Source of the DNA: Nocardioides sp. CER19
GTDB lineage: Bacteria > Actinomycetota > Actinomycetes > Propionibacteriales > Nocardioidaceae
DNA length: 64,000 nt
Assembly: GCF_029846275.1 (NCBI RefSeq)
Contig: NZ_JARVWS010000002.1
Location: 1,396,588-1,460,587 of the forward strand
Reading direction: 5' to 3'
Shown here: in pieces, positions 24,985 through 34,986 of the stretch
How the letters are laid out: each line of letters opens with the position of its first letter
Position numbering within the stretch: position 1 is the stretch's first letter
The notes under the pieces: generated by a model
What the model saw: the letters and a program-made list of their open reading frames with translations, nothing else
Database searches by the model: none
Told to the model about the DNA's origin: nothing
Made by a program: the position numbers and the translations under genes

Positions 24985-25122
24985 TCATCGCACGGGCAGG
25001 AGCGGGGGACCCAGGTCCTTCCGGGCAACCTGTCGACGTGCAGGAGGCCCTTGGGGTGAAGCCGCCAGACCGGCGGCCGGGCACGCTCTCCGTCCGAACC
25101 CGACAGCTAACCTCGCAGGCGC
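24985..25122 (+). ncRNA. c-di-AMP riboswitch (ydaO/yuaA class)
   Basis: The leader shows the conserved blocks of the ydaO-yuaA RNA in order: GCGGGGGACCCA (25002-25013), GGGGTGAA (25053-25060) and CCGAACCCGACAGCTAACC (25094-25112), with variable stems between them (for example CCGCCAGACCGGCGG at 25062-25076). In actinobacteria this class sits upstream of resuscitation-promoting factor and other cell-wall hydrolase genes and turns expression off when c-di-AMP binds. The start codon of the rpf-like gene lies 14 bp after the end, and the Shine-Dalgarno sequence directly follows, so control by termination or by masking is possible. Boundaries are approximate. Confidence 0.88.
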
Positions 25123-25135
25123 GGAGGAGATCCCT

Positions 25136-25474
25136 ATGCGCATGCGCACGCTCCTGTCCTCGACCGTCCTCGCGGCGGCCACCATCACCCCGGTCGTCGC
25201 GGTCGCATCGCCCGCTCACGCGGCGACGACCCGTACCTGGCAGCGGCTCGCCAACTGCGAGTCCGGTGGCCGCTGGCACCTCAACACGCACAACGGCTAC
25301 TACGGCGGCCTGCAGATCAGCGGCAGCACGTGGCGCGGCTACGGCGGGCGCCGGTTCGCCCGGCTGCCCAGTCGCGCCACGAAGGCCCAGCAGATCAAGG
25401 TCGCCGAGCGGATCAAGCGCGGCCAGGGCTGGGGCGCGTGGCCGGCCTGCTCGGCGCGCATCGGCGTGCGCTGA
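25136..25474 (+). CDS. secreted resuscitation-promoting factor-like muralytic enzyme
   Basis: A 112-residue exported protein: signal peptide with cleavage after SPAHA near residue 29, then one Rpf (transglycosylase-like) domain of about 75 residues with WQRLANCESGGRWHLNTHNG (catalytic Glu in CESGG) and YYGGLQISGSTWRGYGG. No LysM or SPOR domain follows, so this is a minimal Rpf. It cleaves peptidoglycan during regrowth or cell separation. GGAGGAGA lies six bases before the ATG at 25136. A c-di-AMP riboswitch precedes it, tying expression to envelope or osmotic status. Confidence 0.92.
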   Translation: MRMRTLLSSTVLAAATITPVVAVASPAHAATTRTWQRLANCESGGRWHLNTHNGYYGGLQISGSTWRGYGGRRFARLPSRATKAQQIKVAERIKRGQGWGAWPACSARIGVR

Positions 25475-25514
25475 CCCGCTGGTCCTGGACGCTCTGCGCC
25501 GTGCGGGCTCAGCG
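25469..25514. terminator. possible bidirectional terminator after rpf-like gene
   Basis: CGCTGACCCGC (25469-25479) can pair with GCGGGCTCAGCG (25503-25514), forming a stem of about 11 bp with one bulge around both stop codons of the convergent rpf-like and GNAT genes. No T-run follows. Position and stability suggest a terminator. Confidence 0.35.
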
Positions 25515-26081
25515 GGTGGCGGCCGGCTCGAACGTCGGCCGCCACTCCCGCCTGAGCAGCCCGTAGACCCACGAGTCGGAGACCTCGCCGTCGACGACGC
25601 AGTCCTCGCGCAGCGTCCCCTCCCGCACGAACCCGAGCTTCTCCAGGACGCGGGCGGACGCCGCATTGCGCGTGTCCGCCTCGGCCTGCACGCGGTTGAG
25701 GTCGAGCGTGTCGAACGCCCACTGCAGCAGGGCGCGTGCGGCCTCGGTCGCGTATCCCTGTCCCCAGGCCGCATCGGTGAGGCAGTAGCCCAGCGACGCG
25801 CTGCGGTGGTCGGGGTTCCAGCGGGTGAGGCTGCACCAGCCGAGGAAGGCCCCGTCGGAGGCTCGCTCGATGGCCGGCCGCGCCCCGGTGCCCTCGTCCG
25901 CCATCTGCCGGCACGCCGCGAGGAAGCGCTCGGCGCGCGCGGGCTCGCGCCACGGGGGTGAGTCCCAGTAGCGCAGGACGTGGGCGCTGCTGTGGAGGGC
26001 GAAGAGGTCGTCCGCGTCCGCAGCGGTGAAGGGACGCAGCCGCAGGCGGTCGGTGTGCAGGGTCGGTGCGGGCAGGGGCAT
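25509..26081 (-). CDS. GNAT-family N-acetyltransferase (RimJ/RimL type)
   Basis: A 190-residue acetyltransferase. It begins LHTDRLRLRPFTAADADDLF, typical of the RimJ/RimL-like Acetyltransf_3 group, has the acetyl-CoA motif GYCLTDAAWGQGYATEAARALLQWAF (Q/RxxGxG/A as GQGYAT) and the end NAASARVLEKLGFVREGTLRE. Substrate unknown; possibilities include a ribosomal protein, an antibiotic or an amino acid. ATG 26081 lies eight bases after the acyl-CoA dehydrogenase stop, so the two are likely co-transcribed. Confidence 0.88.
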   Translation of the reverse strand: MPLPAPTLHTDRLRLRPFTAADADDLFALHSSAHVLRYWDSPPWREPARAERFLAACRQMADEGTGARPAIERASDGAFLGWCSLTRWNPDHRSASLGYCLTDAAWGQGYATEAARALLQWAFDTLDLNRVQAEADTRNAASARVLEKLGFVREGTLREDCVVDGEVSDSWVYGLLRREWRPTFEPAATR

Positions 26082-26089
26082 GTGTGCCC

Positions 26090-27247
26090 CTAGAGCCCCA
26101 TCGCCTTGGCGATGATGGTCTTCATGACCTCGCTGGTCCCGCCGTAGATCCGGTTGACGCGGCTGTCGGCGTAGAGCCGGGCGATCGGGTACTCGTTCAT
26201 GTAGCCGTACCCGCCGTGCAGCTGCAGGCAGCGGTCGATCACCTCGGAGGCGATCTCCGTGCAGAAGAGCTTGGCCGACGCGGCCTCGGGAGCCGTCAGC
26301 TCGCCGGCGTCGAGGGCCTCCAACGCGCGGTCGGCGACGGCTTGGGCGGCGTCGACCTTGGCCTGGCACGCGGCCAGCTCGAACTTGGTGTTCTGGAACG
26401 AGGCCACCTCCTTGCCGAAGACTGTGCGCTGCTCGGTGTACTCCTGGGCGAACCGGACCGCGGCCGCGGCCTGCGCGTAGGCGCCGTAGGCGATGCCGAG
26501 CCGCTCCTGCGGGAGGTTCTGGCCGAGGTAGGAGAAGCCCTGGTTCTCCTCGCCCAGCAGGTCCTCCGCCGGAACGACGACGTCGGAGAACGACAGCTCC
26601 GCGGTGTCGGAGGTGCGCAGCCCGATCTTGTCCAGCTTGCGGCCGACGGCGTAGCCCGACGCCTTCGTGTCGACCACGAAGAGCGATATCCCGAAGCGCC
26701 GGTCGTTCTCGAGCGGCGGCGACGTGCGGGCGCAGACGATGACGCGGTCGGCGTGGTAGCCGCCGGTGATGAACGTCTTGGCGCCGTTCAGGACGTAGTG
26801 GCTGCCGTCGTCCGAGCGACGCGCCGTCGTCCGCATGCCGGCGAGGTCCGAGCCGGTGCCGGGCTCGGTCATCGCGATCGCGAACATCGTCTCGCCGGAC
26901 ACGAAGCCGGGCATCCAGCGCTCGAGCTGCTCCGGCGTGCCCAGCTTGAGGAGGTAGGGCAGGCACAGCGCGACGTGGACCCCGGAGCCGCCGAAGTTCA
27001 CACCCGCGCGGGCGGTCTCCTCGTACTGCACGGCGGCGTACTTGAAGGAGTCGATCCCGGCGCCGCCGTACTCCTCGGGGACCTCGATCCCGAACAGGCC
27101 GAGCTCGGCGAGCTTGTAGTAGAAGTCGCGCGGCACCAGGCCGTCGTCGAACCACTCCTGGTAGTGGGGCACGACCTCGGCCTCGATGAAGGCCCGCAGG
27201 GTCTTGCGGAACGACTCGTGATCCTCGTTGAAGACGGTACGGCGCAT
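26090..27247 (-). CDS. acyl-CoA dehydrogenase
   Basis: A 385-residue flavoenzyme of normal length. FAD and substrate contacts are seen in FAIAMTEPGTGSDLAGMRTTA (residues about 125-145), the HYVLNGAKTFITGG strand and the C-terminal QLHGGYGYMNEYPIARLYADSRVNRIYGGTSEVMKTIIAK, which carries the usual RxYxD and GGT-E region (quoted by motif). The catalytic Glu cannot be fixed by eye. It introduces a trans-2 double bond into acyl-CoA. TAGTCT (27259-27254, minus strand) lies six bases before the ATG, so the mRNA is probably leaderless. Confidence 0.93.
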   Translation of the reverse strand: MRRTVFNEDHESFRKTLRAFIEAEVVPHYQEWFDDGLVPRDFYYKLAELGLFGIEVPEEYGGAGIDSFKYAAVQYEETARAGVNFGGSGVHVALCLPYLLKLGTPEQLERWMPGFVSGETMFAIAMTEPGTGSDLAGMRTTARRSDDGSHYVLNGAKTFITGGYHADRVIVCARTSPPLENDRRFGISLFVVDTKASGYAVGRKLDKIGLRTSDTAELSFSDVVVPAEDLLGEENQGFSYLGQNLPQERLGIAYGAYAQAAAAVRFAQEYTEQRTVFGKEVASFQNTKFELAACQAKVDAAQAVADRALEALDAGELTAPEAASAKLFCTEIASEVIDRCLQLHGGYGYMNEYPIARLYADSRVNRIYGGTSEVMKTIIAKAMGL

Positions 27248-27269
27248 GGCGCCAGACTACGAGGACGGC

Positions 27270-28091
27270 TCAGGCGGGAGCCCAGCAGATCCCGTAGGTC
27301 TGGCCCGCGGCCCACTGCTGGGCGGTCGGCCACTCGTAGCCCCACTGGTAGTCGAGGGCGTCCTTCGCGACGCCCCGGCCGGCCTCCTGGCAGGGCTTCT
27401 GGCCGGCCGCCTTGGCCGCCGATGCGCCCGGGTACGTCTTGCCGTCGCCCAGCGCGATCGTGCGCAGCGCGCGCCAGCTGTGCTTCTCCCGGCACAGCAC
27501 CCGGCGGAAGCCCTTCGTGCCGGGCTCAGCGGTGCCGCACATGGCGTAGGGACCGCCGGCGGTCCGCAGGGCCCCGCTGAGCGTGCCGGTCAGCGGGGCC
27601 AGCTGCTGGCCTCCGGCGACGGCGATCACGTCGCAGCGGTACCAGTCGGCGCCCTCGTCGGAGGCGTCGACCGTCGGCGTGAACCAGACCGCACGGAGCA
27701 TCGACAGCCGCAGCCGCTCGGTGGACGCGCCGAGGAAGGCGGTCAGCCGTCGGGGGCAGGACCCGCTCACCTGGCGCTGCACGCGGGGCGAGTCGACGGC
27801 GACCAGGTGGCCGCCGACCTCGGTGGTGAGCCGGCCGACGGCGTACGTCTGGGCGGTGTGCGCTGACCGGCACGGCACCGGGTCGTCGGTCGTGGCGGGG
27901 GCGAGGGCCTGGGTGTAGGTCAGCCGGTGGCAGGTCCGGTCCTTCGGTGCCGGCGCCGGCGTGGCACGGGGCGGTGGCGTGGGCTTGGTCGTCGTCGCGG
28001 CGCGCGGCGTGTCGTCACCGGAGGTGCAACCGGTCGCGAGCAGTACGACGGCCGCGACCGCGGTCAGCAGGCGGATGATCGGGCGGGTCAC
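27270..28091 (-). CDS. septum-formation-family lipoprotein, first paralogue
   Basis: A 273-residue lipoprotein: signal peptide ending in VVLLATGC, a Thr/Pro-rich linker and then the cysteine-rich Septum_form-type domain. Typical are the early CHRLTYTQA and VPCRSAHTAQTYAVG, the paired DWYRCDVIAVAGG and MCGTAEP segments, and VLCREKHSWRALRTIALGD near the end. The family was named after a septation link in actinobacteria but the molecular role is unknown; the domain may bind peptidoglycan or a divisome partner. GTG 28091 overlaps the stop of its paralogue by four bases. Confidence 0.82.
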   Translation of the reverse strand: MTRPIIRLLTAVAAVVLLATGCTSGDDTPRAATTTKPTPPPRATPAPAPKDRTCHRLTYTQALAPATTDDPVPCRSAHTAQTYAVGRLTTEVGGHLVAVDSPRVQRQVSGSCPRRLTAFLGASTERLRLSMLRAVWFTPTVDASDEGADWYRCDVIAVAGGQQLAPLTGTLSGALRTAGGPYAMCGTAEPGTKGFRRVLCREKHSWRALRTIALGDGKTYPGASAAKAAGQKPCQEAGRGVAKDALDYQWGYEWPTAQQWAAGQTYGICWAPA

Positions 28092-28888
28092 TGTGCCGTC
28101 TTCGCCCAGCACACCGACTTGCGGTTGCCGGCCTTCCACTCGGGGGCGTGGAACCACGTGTAGGCGTAGTCGTAGTCGGTCGGGTAGCCGAGCCAGGCCG
28201 CGACCGACGACGCACAGAAGCTCTTGCTCTTCTTCGCCACCGCGGCGTCGCCGGGGTAGGGGTCGTCCGGCTCGCCGACCTTGATGACGGTCACCGCGCG
28301 CCAGCTGTGCTGCTGCGAGCAGGGCAGCTTGGCACCGTGGTCGGGGTCGGTGCCCCGCGCGCAGGTCATCCAGTGGTCGTCAGGCTGCGTGGCCATCAGG
28401 TCCTTGGTCGTGGTCGGCAGGTCGAGGTAGACCCGCGAGCCGGCCCCGCCGCCGATGACGTCGCACCGGTACCAGCGCGCGCCGTCGTCCCACGCCTTCT
28501 GGGACGGCCGGAACCACACCCAGCTCAGGATCGCCCGCATGACGACGCTGTCGGTGGCGCCGAGGTGCCGGGTCAGGGCCGAGCCGCACGCGCGGTAGGC
28601 CCACACCTCCAGGTCCGGTTCGTGGTAGTCGGCGTCCTTGAACTCCGCGGGAAGCTCGCCGGAGGCGAAGGTCTCCGCGTTGTGCGGCTCGGTGCAGGGC
28701 CGCAGCTTGCCCGCGTTCGTCGGAGCGGCGATGTCGCTGCGCCGGAGGTTGCGGCACGCGCCGACCGTCGGCACCTTCTTCGAGTCGACCTGTGCTGGGT
28801 CAGCTCCCGCGGGGACGTCCTTCCCGCCGCAGCCTGCGACGAGCGTCAGCGGGAGGAGCAGCGAGAGCAGGAGCAGGGCGGGGCGCAC
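28088..28888 (-). CDS. septum-formation-family lipoprotein, second paralogue
   Basis: A 266-residue lipoprotein with lipobox LVAGC near residue 20 and the same cysteine framework as its neighbour: GACRNLRRSD, RPCTEPHNAETFASGEL, RWYRCDVIGGGAG, WMTCARGTDPDHG, LPCSQQHSWRAVTVIKVGE and a final C in SVCWAKT. Spacing of the matching motifs shows a tandem duplication, now clearly diverged. GTG 28888 follows a TAGCAT box (28902-28897, minus strand) by eight bases. The sigma-factor gene ends 56 bp upstream. Confidence 0.82.
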   Translation of the reverse strand: MRPALLLLSLLLPLTLVAGCGGKDVPAGADPAQVDSKKVPTVGACRNLRRSDIAAPTNAGKLRPCTEPHNAETFASGELPAEFKDADYHEPDLEVWAYRACGSALTRHLGATDSVVMRAILSWVWFRPSQKAWDDGARWYRCDVIGGGAGSRVYLDLPTTTKDLMATQPDDHWMTCARGTDPDHGAKLPCSQQHSWRAVTVIKVGEPDDPYPGDAAVAKKSKSFCASSVAAWLGYPTDYDYAYTWFHAPEWKAGNRKSVCWAKTAQ

Positions 28889-28944
28889 GGCGGTCGATGC
28901 TATCCGGGCACCCCAGCCCGCACCGCTTCAGCGCGTCGGCCGAG

Positions 28945-29817
28945 TCAGGTGATCGCACCCCGGAGGTCGCGGAGGATGCGCGCGAGCAGCCGCGAGACCT
29001 GCATCTGGGTCACGCCGAGCTCCTCGCCGATCTGCTCCTGGGTCTGCTCCTCGAAGAACCGCAGGTAGAGGATCCGGCGATCCCGCGAGGGGAGCGACCT
29101 GACCGCGGGGCCGAGCGTCGCACGGGCGTCGGCCGCCGCGAGCTGGTCGGTCCCGGCCTCCTCGGTGGCCTGGTCGGGGATGAGGTCGCCGAGCGTCGCC
29201 GCCGCCTCCGGCCCCACGGGCTGGTCCAGCGAGGTGGGCTGGAAGCACCCGAACGCGGTCATCGCGTCGGCGTACTCCGTGTCCGTGATCCCGAGCTGTT
29301 CCTGCACCTCGGTGTCCGACGGCTCGCGGCCCAGGGCCTGGGTCAGCTCGGCGATGCAGCCGCTCACCTGCCACTGCAGCTCCTGCACGCGCCGGGGCGG
29401 GCGCACGGTCCAGCCGTGGTCGCGGAAGTGCCGCTGCAGCTCGCCCCGGATCGTCGGCACCGCATAGGTGAGCAGCGGCTTGCCATGTGAGGAGTCCCAG
29501 CGGTTGACGGCCTTGACCAGGCCCTCGTACGCCGCCTGCTGCAGGTCCTCGATCGGCACGCCGCGCCGGCGGTACCGCGAGGCCACGGCGTCGGCGACGC
29601 CGCGGTTGAGGAGGATGACCTCGTCCAGCAGGCGCTGCCGGACGAGCTCGTCGTCGGTGCGGTCCGCGAGCGCGAGCAGCCCCTCCGTGGTGTCGGCGCG
29701 CTCCGCGCGGGTGACGCCGGCGTCGCCGTCGGGCAGGCCTCGTCGCGGCCGGGGCATGTCTTGATGTCCGGCCGGAGCCGTCGCTGTGGGCAGGGTCGAG
29801 CGTGCGGTTGCTGCCAT
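28945..29817 (-). CDS. RNA polymerase sigma factor, SigB/SigF/WhiG-like group
   Basis: A 290-residue sigma-70 family protein of the general-stress/sporulation group. Region 2 contains RYRRRGVPIEDLQQAAYEGLVKAVNRWDSSHG, region 3 has EVQEQLGITDTEY, and region 4.2 the helix-turn-helix TQEQIGEELGVTQMQVSRLLARI (all quoted by motif). Such factors control stress or development genes and are usually held by an anti-sigma factor, but no anti-sigma gene is adjacent. A GGAGGCTGGAG site precedes the ATG. The targets are unknown. Confidence 0.9.
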   Translation of the reverse strand: MAATARSTLPTATAPAGHQDMPRPRRGLPDGDAGVTRAERADTTEGLLALADRTDDELVRQRLLDEVILLNRGVADAVASRYRRRGVPIEDLQQAAYEGLVKAVNRWDSSHGKPLLTYAVPTIRGELQRHFRDHGWTVRPPRRVQELQWQVSGCIAELTQALGREPSDTEVQEQLGITDTEYADAMTAFGCFQPTSLDQPVGPEAAATLGDLIPDQATEEAGTDQLAAADARATLGPAVRSLPSRDRRILYLRFFEEQTQEQIGEELGVTQMQVSRLLARILRDLRGAIT

Positions 29818-29860
29818 CTCCAGCCTCCATCCCGAGCGTGGTGGTGGTTGCAGGTGCCGG

Positions 29861-30358
29861 CTATGAACCTAGCAGCGCCGCCAGCGTCGCGCCGAGGTCG
29901 TACGCCGCCTCGTCGTGTCGTTCGCCGACGTCGCCGAGCACCTCGAGCACCGGCGCGGACTGCGTCCAGCCGAGTGCGCCGACGATGGAGAGGACCGAGC
30001 GCACGGCCCCGGTCGTGTCGTAGCGCCCGTGCACCCAGAGCCCGAACGGGCGGCGTGCGGTCGGGCTCTCGGAACCCCCGGCCGGGCCGCCGCCGGAGTC
30101 GTCCAGGGTGCCGCCGACCTGCAGGAACGTGGTGTCGAAGAAGTGCTTGAGGGCACCGCTCATGTAGCCGAAGTGGGCGGCCGTGCCGAGCAGGTAGCCG
30201 TCGGCGGCGAGGACGTCGTCGGCGGTCGCGTCGAGCGGGTTCCGCTCGACGACCTCGACGCCGGTGATCTCCGGGTCGTGCGCGCCGGCGAGGACCGCCT
30301 GCGTCAGGCGCTGCAGCGATCTCGACGGCGAGTTCTGGACCACGAGGAGTCGGGCCAC
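29861..30358 (-). CDS. flavodoxin-like NAD(P)H-dependent FMN oxidoreductase
   Basis: A 165-residue flavodoxin-fold protein. The FMN phosphate loop is RLLVVQNSPSRSLQRLTQAV at the N-terminus, the second loop is YLLGTAAHFGYMSGALKHFFDTT, and the third is GLWVHGRYDTTGAVRSVLSIVGALGW. Substrate unknown; relatives reduce quinones or serve as electron carriers. GTG 30358 starts nine bases after the stop of the PPOX gene, suggesting an operon of two flavin-related genes with the sigma factor downstream. Confidence 0.82.
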   Translation of the reverse strand: MARLLVVQNSPSRSLQRLTQAVLAGAHDPEITGVEVVERNPLDATADDVLAADGYLLGTAAHFGYMSGALKHFFDTTFLQVGGTLDDSGGGPAGGSESPTARRPFGLWVHGRYDTTGAVRSVLSIVGALGWTQSAPVLEVLGDVGERHDEAAYDLGATLAALLGS

Positions 30359-30367
30359 CGATGAACC

Positions 30368-30766
30368 TCAGTCGCCGGAGATCAGGCGCCGCCCGTGGAT
30401 CTCGGTCGGGGCCAGCTCGATCCACAGCGGTCGCGGGCCGGACGCCCAGGTGTGGAGCTTCAGGACGTCCTCCGGCACCTCCTCGCGGTGCCAGTGGACG
30501 TGGGCGACGCCACGCAGCTGAACGCTCCACCCGAGCTTGCTCTCCGCGTCGACCTCGTCGACCAGGACGGCGATCATCTCGTCGTCCACCTCACGGACGA
30601 GCGAGGAGTAGGCCGACGTACGGAACCAGAGTGTGTGGTCGTGGATGACGTGGTTGACCGGGATCACGACCGGCCCCGAGCCCGTCGACCATGCGACCCG
30701 GCAGAGCGGCTGGCTGGCCGCCAGCCCCCAGCTCTCGTCGCTCTGCAGCTCCACGAGCTCCACCAT
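30368..30766 (-). CDS. pyridoxamine 5'-phosphate oxidase-family protein (PPOX)
   Basis: A 132-residue split-barrel flavoprotein with CRVAWSTGSGPVVIPVNHVI, LWFRTSAYSSLVR and VAVLVDEVDAESKLGWSVQLRGVA (the last begins IAVLVDEVD in the sequence). Comparable small PPOX proteins bind F420 or FMN and act on small molecules or bind haem. ATG 30766 has GGAAGGGGG upstream; a GTG directly before it is also in frame. The gene diverges from the leuA leader. Confidence 0.8.
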   Translation of the reverse strand: MVELVELQSDESWGLAASQPLCRVAWSTGSGPVVIPVNHVIHDHTLWFRTSAYSSLVREVDDEMIAVLVDEVDAESKLGWSVQLRGVAHVHWHREEVPEDVLKLHTWASGPRPLWIELAPTEIHGRRLISGD

Positions 30767-30878
30767 CACGGCCCCCTTCCTCGGGTGTGCGACCACGGTC
30801 GGTCCGGTGTCCCGGACGGTCTCAGTCAATCAGGCCCGGGACCGGGCCGTCACGAGGTGCTGTATCGTGAGCCGCATC

Positions 30879-30904
30879 ATGACGCGCAGCCTCCTCCTTA
30901 GCTG

Positions 30905-30920
<16 letters not shown>
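30879..30920 (+). CDS. leuL: leucine-rich leader peptide of leuA
   Basis: A 13-codon frame, MTRSLLLSCRSGA then TAG, sits 75 bp upstream of leuA. Three consecutive leucine codons (CTC CTC CTT) at positions 5-7 are the hallmark of attenuation leaders for leucine genes. An in-frame GTG at 30867 could extend it by four residues. Slow translation at the Leu codons when charged tRNA-Leu is scarce would alter folding of the following hairpin and raise leuA expression. Predicted leucine leaders are known before actinobacterial leuA genes. Confidence 0.75.
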
Positions 30921-32744
<1,824 letters not shown>

Positions 32745-32755
32745 ACCCCACCTCT

Positions 32756-32792
32756 CGAAGGGCCGCTCTCCCGCTGGGAGGGCGGCCCTTCG
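32756..32792 (+). terminator. strong hairpin terminator after leuA
   Basis: A nearly perfect hairpin 12 bp after the leuA stop: CGAAGGGCCGC...GCGGCCCTTCG arms (32756-32766 and 32782-32792) plus an inner TCTCCC/GGGAGG pairing around a GCTG loop. It lacks a long T-run. The outer arms are the same AAGGGCCGC/GCGGCCCTT as in the tRNA-Asn terminator. Confidence 0.75.
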
Positions 32793-33004
32793 GCGGCTGG
32801 CGGCTCCCTCCCGAACTGTCACCGTGACACGTTGCGGATCGAGTGACACCTCCGAGCTGTCACCCGTGGCGCGAACCGTCACCGTGACCCTTTGCCGAGG
32901 GAGACGCAGGAGTGCGTCGGGAGCCCGATGTCGGGCTGGCCCGACCATGAACCCGCCAGCGAGCAGGATCGTGGCCGGGGCGCCGCATTTCTAGCGTCTT
33001 CCCT

Positions 33005-34333
33005 ATGACCGATGCACACACCCTGCTGCTGCGCGAGGATGCTCCCGTGGCCGAACCCCACCCCGCGGCGACGCCGCGCACGTCGTGGGTCCAGCGCATC
33101 CTGCTGGACACCGTCTACTCCTTCAGCGCACTCTTCGTCGCGGTGCCGTTCTTCGTCCTCGTCGTCACCGGCCTCGCCCTCTCGGCCGGCCTCGCGGTCC
33201 TCCTGATCGGCGTGCCGGTCCTGACCGCCACGGTGTACGTCGCCCGGGCCAACGCGTTCTTCGAGCGGCTCCGGTTGCAGGGGATGATGCGCTGGGCCGC
33301 TCCGACGCCGACGTACGTCCGGGCTCCCGAGGGCGCCGGGTTCTGGCGGCGCTCGGTGGCCCCGCTGCGCGACCCGCAGTCGTGGCTCGACGTGCTGTGG
33401 TCGGTGGTCTCGTTGGTCACCGGGACGGTGGCCTTCTCGGTCGCCGTCGCCTGGTGGGCCGGTGCGCTCGGCGGGCTGACCTACTGGTTCTGGCAGCGCT
33501 GGATCCCCGAGAGCCCCGACGAGCACGGGCTCGCCTACGTGCTCGGGTTCGGCGACACCCGCACAGCGGAGAGCTGGGTCAACCTGGCCGGCGGTGCCGT
33601 CCTGCTGGTGACGCTGCCGCTCGCGGTCCGTGCCGTCGCCCTGCTGCACGGCCGGCTGGCCGGCGCTCTGCTCTGCTCCCGCGCAGAGCTGCAGCACGAG
33701 GTCGCCCGCGCGGAGACCAGCCGGCTCGCGGCCCAGGAGGCCGAGGCCAGCTCGCTGCGCCGGCTCGAGCGCGACATCCACGACGGCCCGCAGCAGCGGC
33801 TGGTGCGGCTGACCATGGACCTGGGCCGGGCGCGCCACCGCCTCTCTGACGATCCCGACGGCGCCGCCGTGATCCTGGACGGTGCGCTGACCCAGGTGCA
33901 GGAGACCGTCTCCGAGCTCCGCGCCCTCTCCCGGGGCGTCGCGCCGCCGCTGCTCGTCGACCGCGGCCTCGGTGCTGCCGTCGAGGAGCTGCTCTCGCTC
34001 TCCCCGGTCCCGGTGTCCGCGCGGCTCGATGTCCCTGAGGCCCTGCCGCCGCTCGCCGAGACGACCGCCTACTTCGTGGTGGCCGAGGCGATGACCAACA
34101 TCGCCAAGCACAGCGGGGCCTCCCGTGCCACCGTCACGATCTCCGGCGAGGGCGGCCGGCTCCGGGTGGTGGTGAGCGACGACGGCACCGGTGGGGCGCA
34201 CCTGTCGAAGGGGCTCGGCCTGGCCGGGCTGCGCCAGCGGCTGACCGCGGTGGGCGGGGCGTTCGACATCGACTCGCCCGAGGGCGGACCGACGATCGTC
34301 GCCGCCTCCATCCCCATCGGGGCCGCCCGGTGA
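33005..34333 (+). CDS. sensor histidine kinase (NarL-system, HisKA_3 type)
   Basis: A 442-residue membrane kinase. Four predicted transmembrane helices lie in the first 220 residues (paired around 40-75, 140-165 and 200-215) within a sensor-type input domain with little extracellular sequence. The phosphoacceptor helix is LRRLERDIHDGPQQRLVRLTMD (His near 260), followed by HATPase: FVVAEAMTNIAKHSGAS (N box), VVSDDGTGG and GLGLAGLRQRL (G boxes). The signal is unknown. ATG 33005 follows TAGCGT by seven bases (leaderless). It overlaps its response regulator gene by four bases. Confidence 0.9.
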   Translation: MTDAHTLLLREDAPVAEPHPAATPRTSWVQRILLDTVYSFSALFVAVPFFVLVVTGLALSAGLAVLLIGVPVLTATVYVARANAFFERLRLQGMMRWAAPTPTYVRAPEGAGFWRRSVAPLRDPQSWLDVLWSVVSLVTGTVAFSVAVAWWAGALGGLTYWFWQRWIPESPDEHGLAYVLGFGDTRTAESWVNLAGGAVLLVTLPLAVRAVALLHGRLAGALLCSRAELQHEVARAETSRLAAQEAEASSLRRLERDIHDGPQQRLVRLTMDLGRARHRLSDDPDGAAVILDGALTQVQETVSELRALSRGVAPPLLVDRGLGAAVEELLSLSPVPVSARLDVPEALPPLAETTAYFVVAEAMTNIAKHSGASRATVTISGEGGRLRVVVSDDGTGGAHLSKGLGLAGLRQRLTAVGGAFDIDSPEGGPTIVAASIPIGAAR

Positions 34334-34974
34334 GGGTGGTGGTCGCCGACGACTCGCTGCTGCTCCGCGAGGGGCTGCAGCTCCTGCTCGGCGAGTCGGG
34401 GCACGAGGTCGTCGCAGCGGTCGCCGACGGCCCGGCGTACGTCGACGCCATGCTGGAGCTGCGGCCCGATCTCGGGATCGTCGACGTGCGGATGCCGCCG
34501 TCCCACACCGACGAGGGGCTGCGCGCCGCGGTCGAGGTGCGCCGCCGGTGGCCGGAGGCGCGGATGGTGGTGCTGTCGCAGTACGTCGAGTCGTCCTACG
34601 CCGAGGAGCTGATCGGGGACGCCGACGCCGGTGTCGGCTACCTGCTCAAGGACCGCGTCGGCGACCTCACCGAGTTCCTCGGGGCGCTCGAGGAGGTGGC
34701 CCGCGGCGGCACCGTGGTCGACCCGCTGGTGGTGCGGCAGCTGATGGCCCGGCGGCGCGACCCGGTCGACGCGCTGACGCCCCGGGAGCGGGAGGTGCTC
34801 GACCTGATGGCCCAGGGCCGGTCGAACGCCGCGATCGCCGACGCCCTCACGGTGACGCCGGCGGCCGTCGAGAAGCACACCCAGCGGATCTTCGCCAAGC
34901 TCGGCCTCTATCCCGACGACACCGCGTCCCACCGGCGGGTGGCGGCGGTGCTGCGGTTCCTCCGGGCCGGCTGA
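34330..34974 (+). CDS. response regulator, NarL/FixJ family
   Basis: A 214-residue regulator: receiver domain with acidic DD near residues 8-9, phospho-acceptor Asp in DLGIVDVRMPP (near 52) and conserved Lys in YLLKDRV; then a LuxR-type helix-turn-helix (LTPREREVLDLMAQGRSNAAIADALTVTPAAVEKHTQRIF). GTG 34330 overlaps the kinase stop, so the pair is made from one message. The targets are unknown; no gene next to it suggests the stimulus. Confidence 0.92.
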   Translation: MRVVVADDSLLLREGLQLLLGESGHEVVAAVADGPAYVDAMLELRPDLGIVDVRMPPSHTDEGLRAAVEVRRRWPEARMVVLSQYVESSYAEELIGDADAGVGYLLKDRVGDLTEFLGALEEVARGGTVVDPLVVRQLMARRRDPVDALTPREREVLDLMAQGRSNAAIADALTVTPAAVEKHTQRIFAKLGLYPDDTASHRRVAAVLRFLRAG

Positions 34975-34986
34975 CCTCGGCCGGGT

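Noticed and set aside
25108..25113. TAACCT as a -10 promoter box before the rpf-like gene
   Set aside because: These bases belong to the conserved CAGCTAACC block of the c-di-AMP riboswitch; a better promoter lies at 24883-24911.
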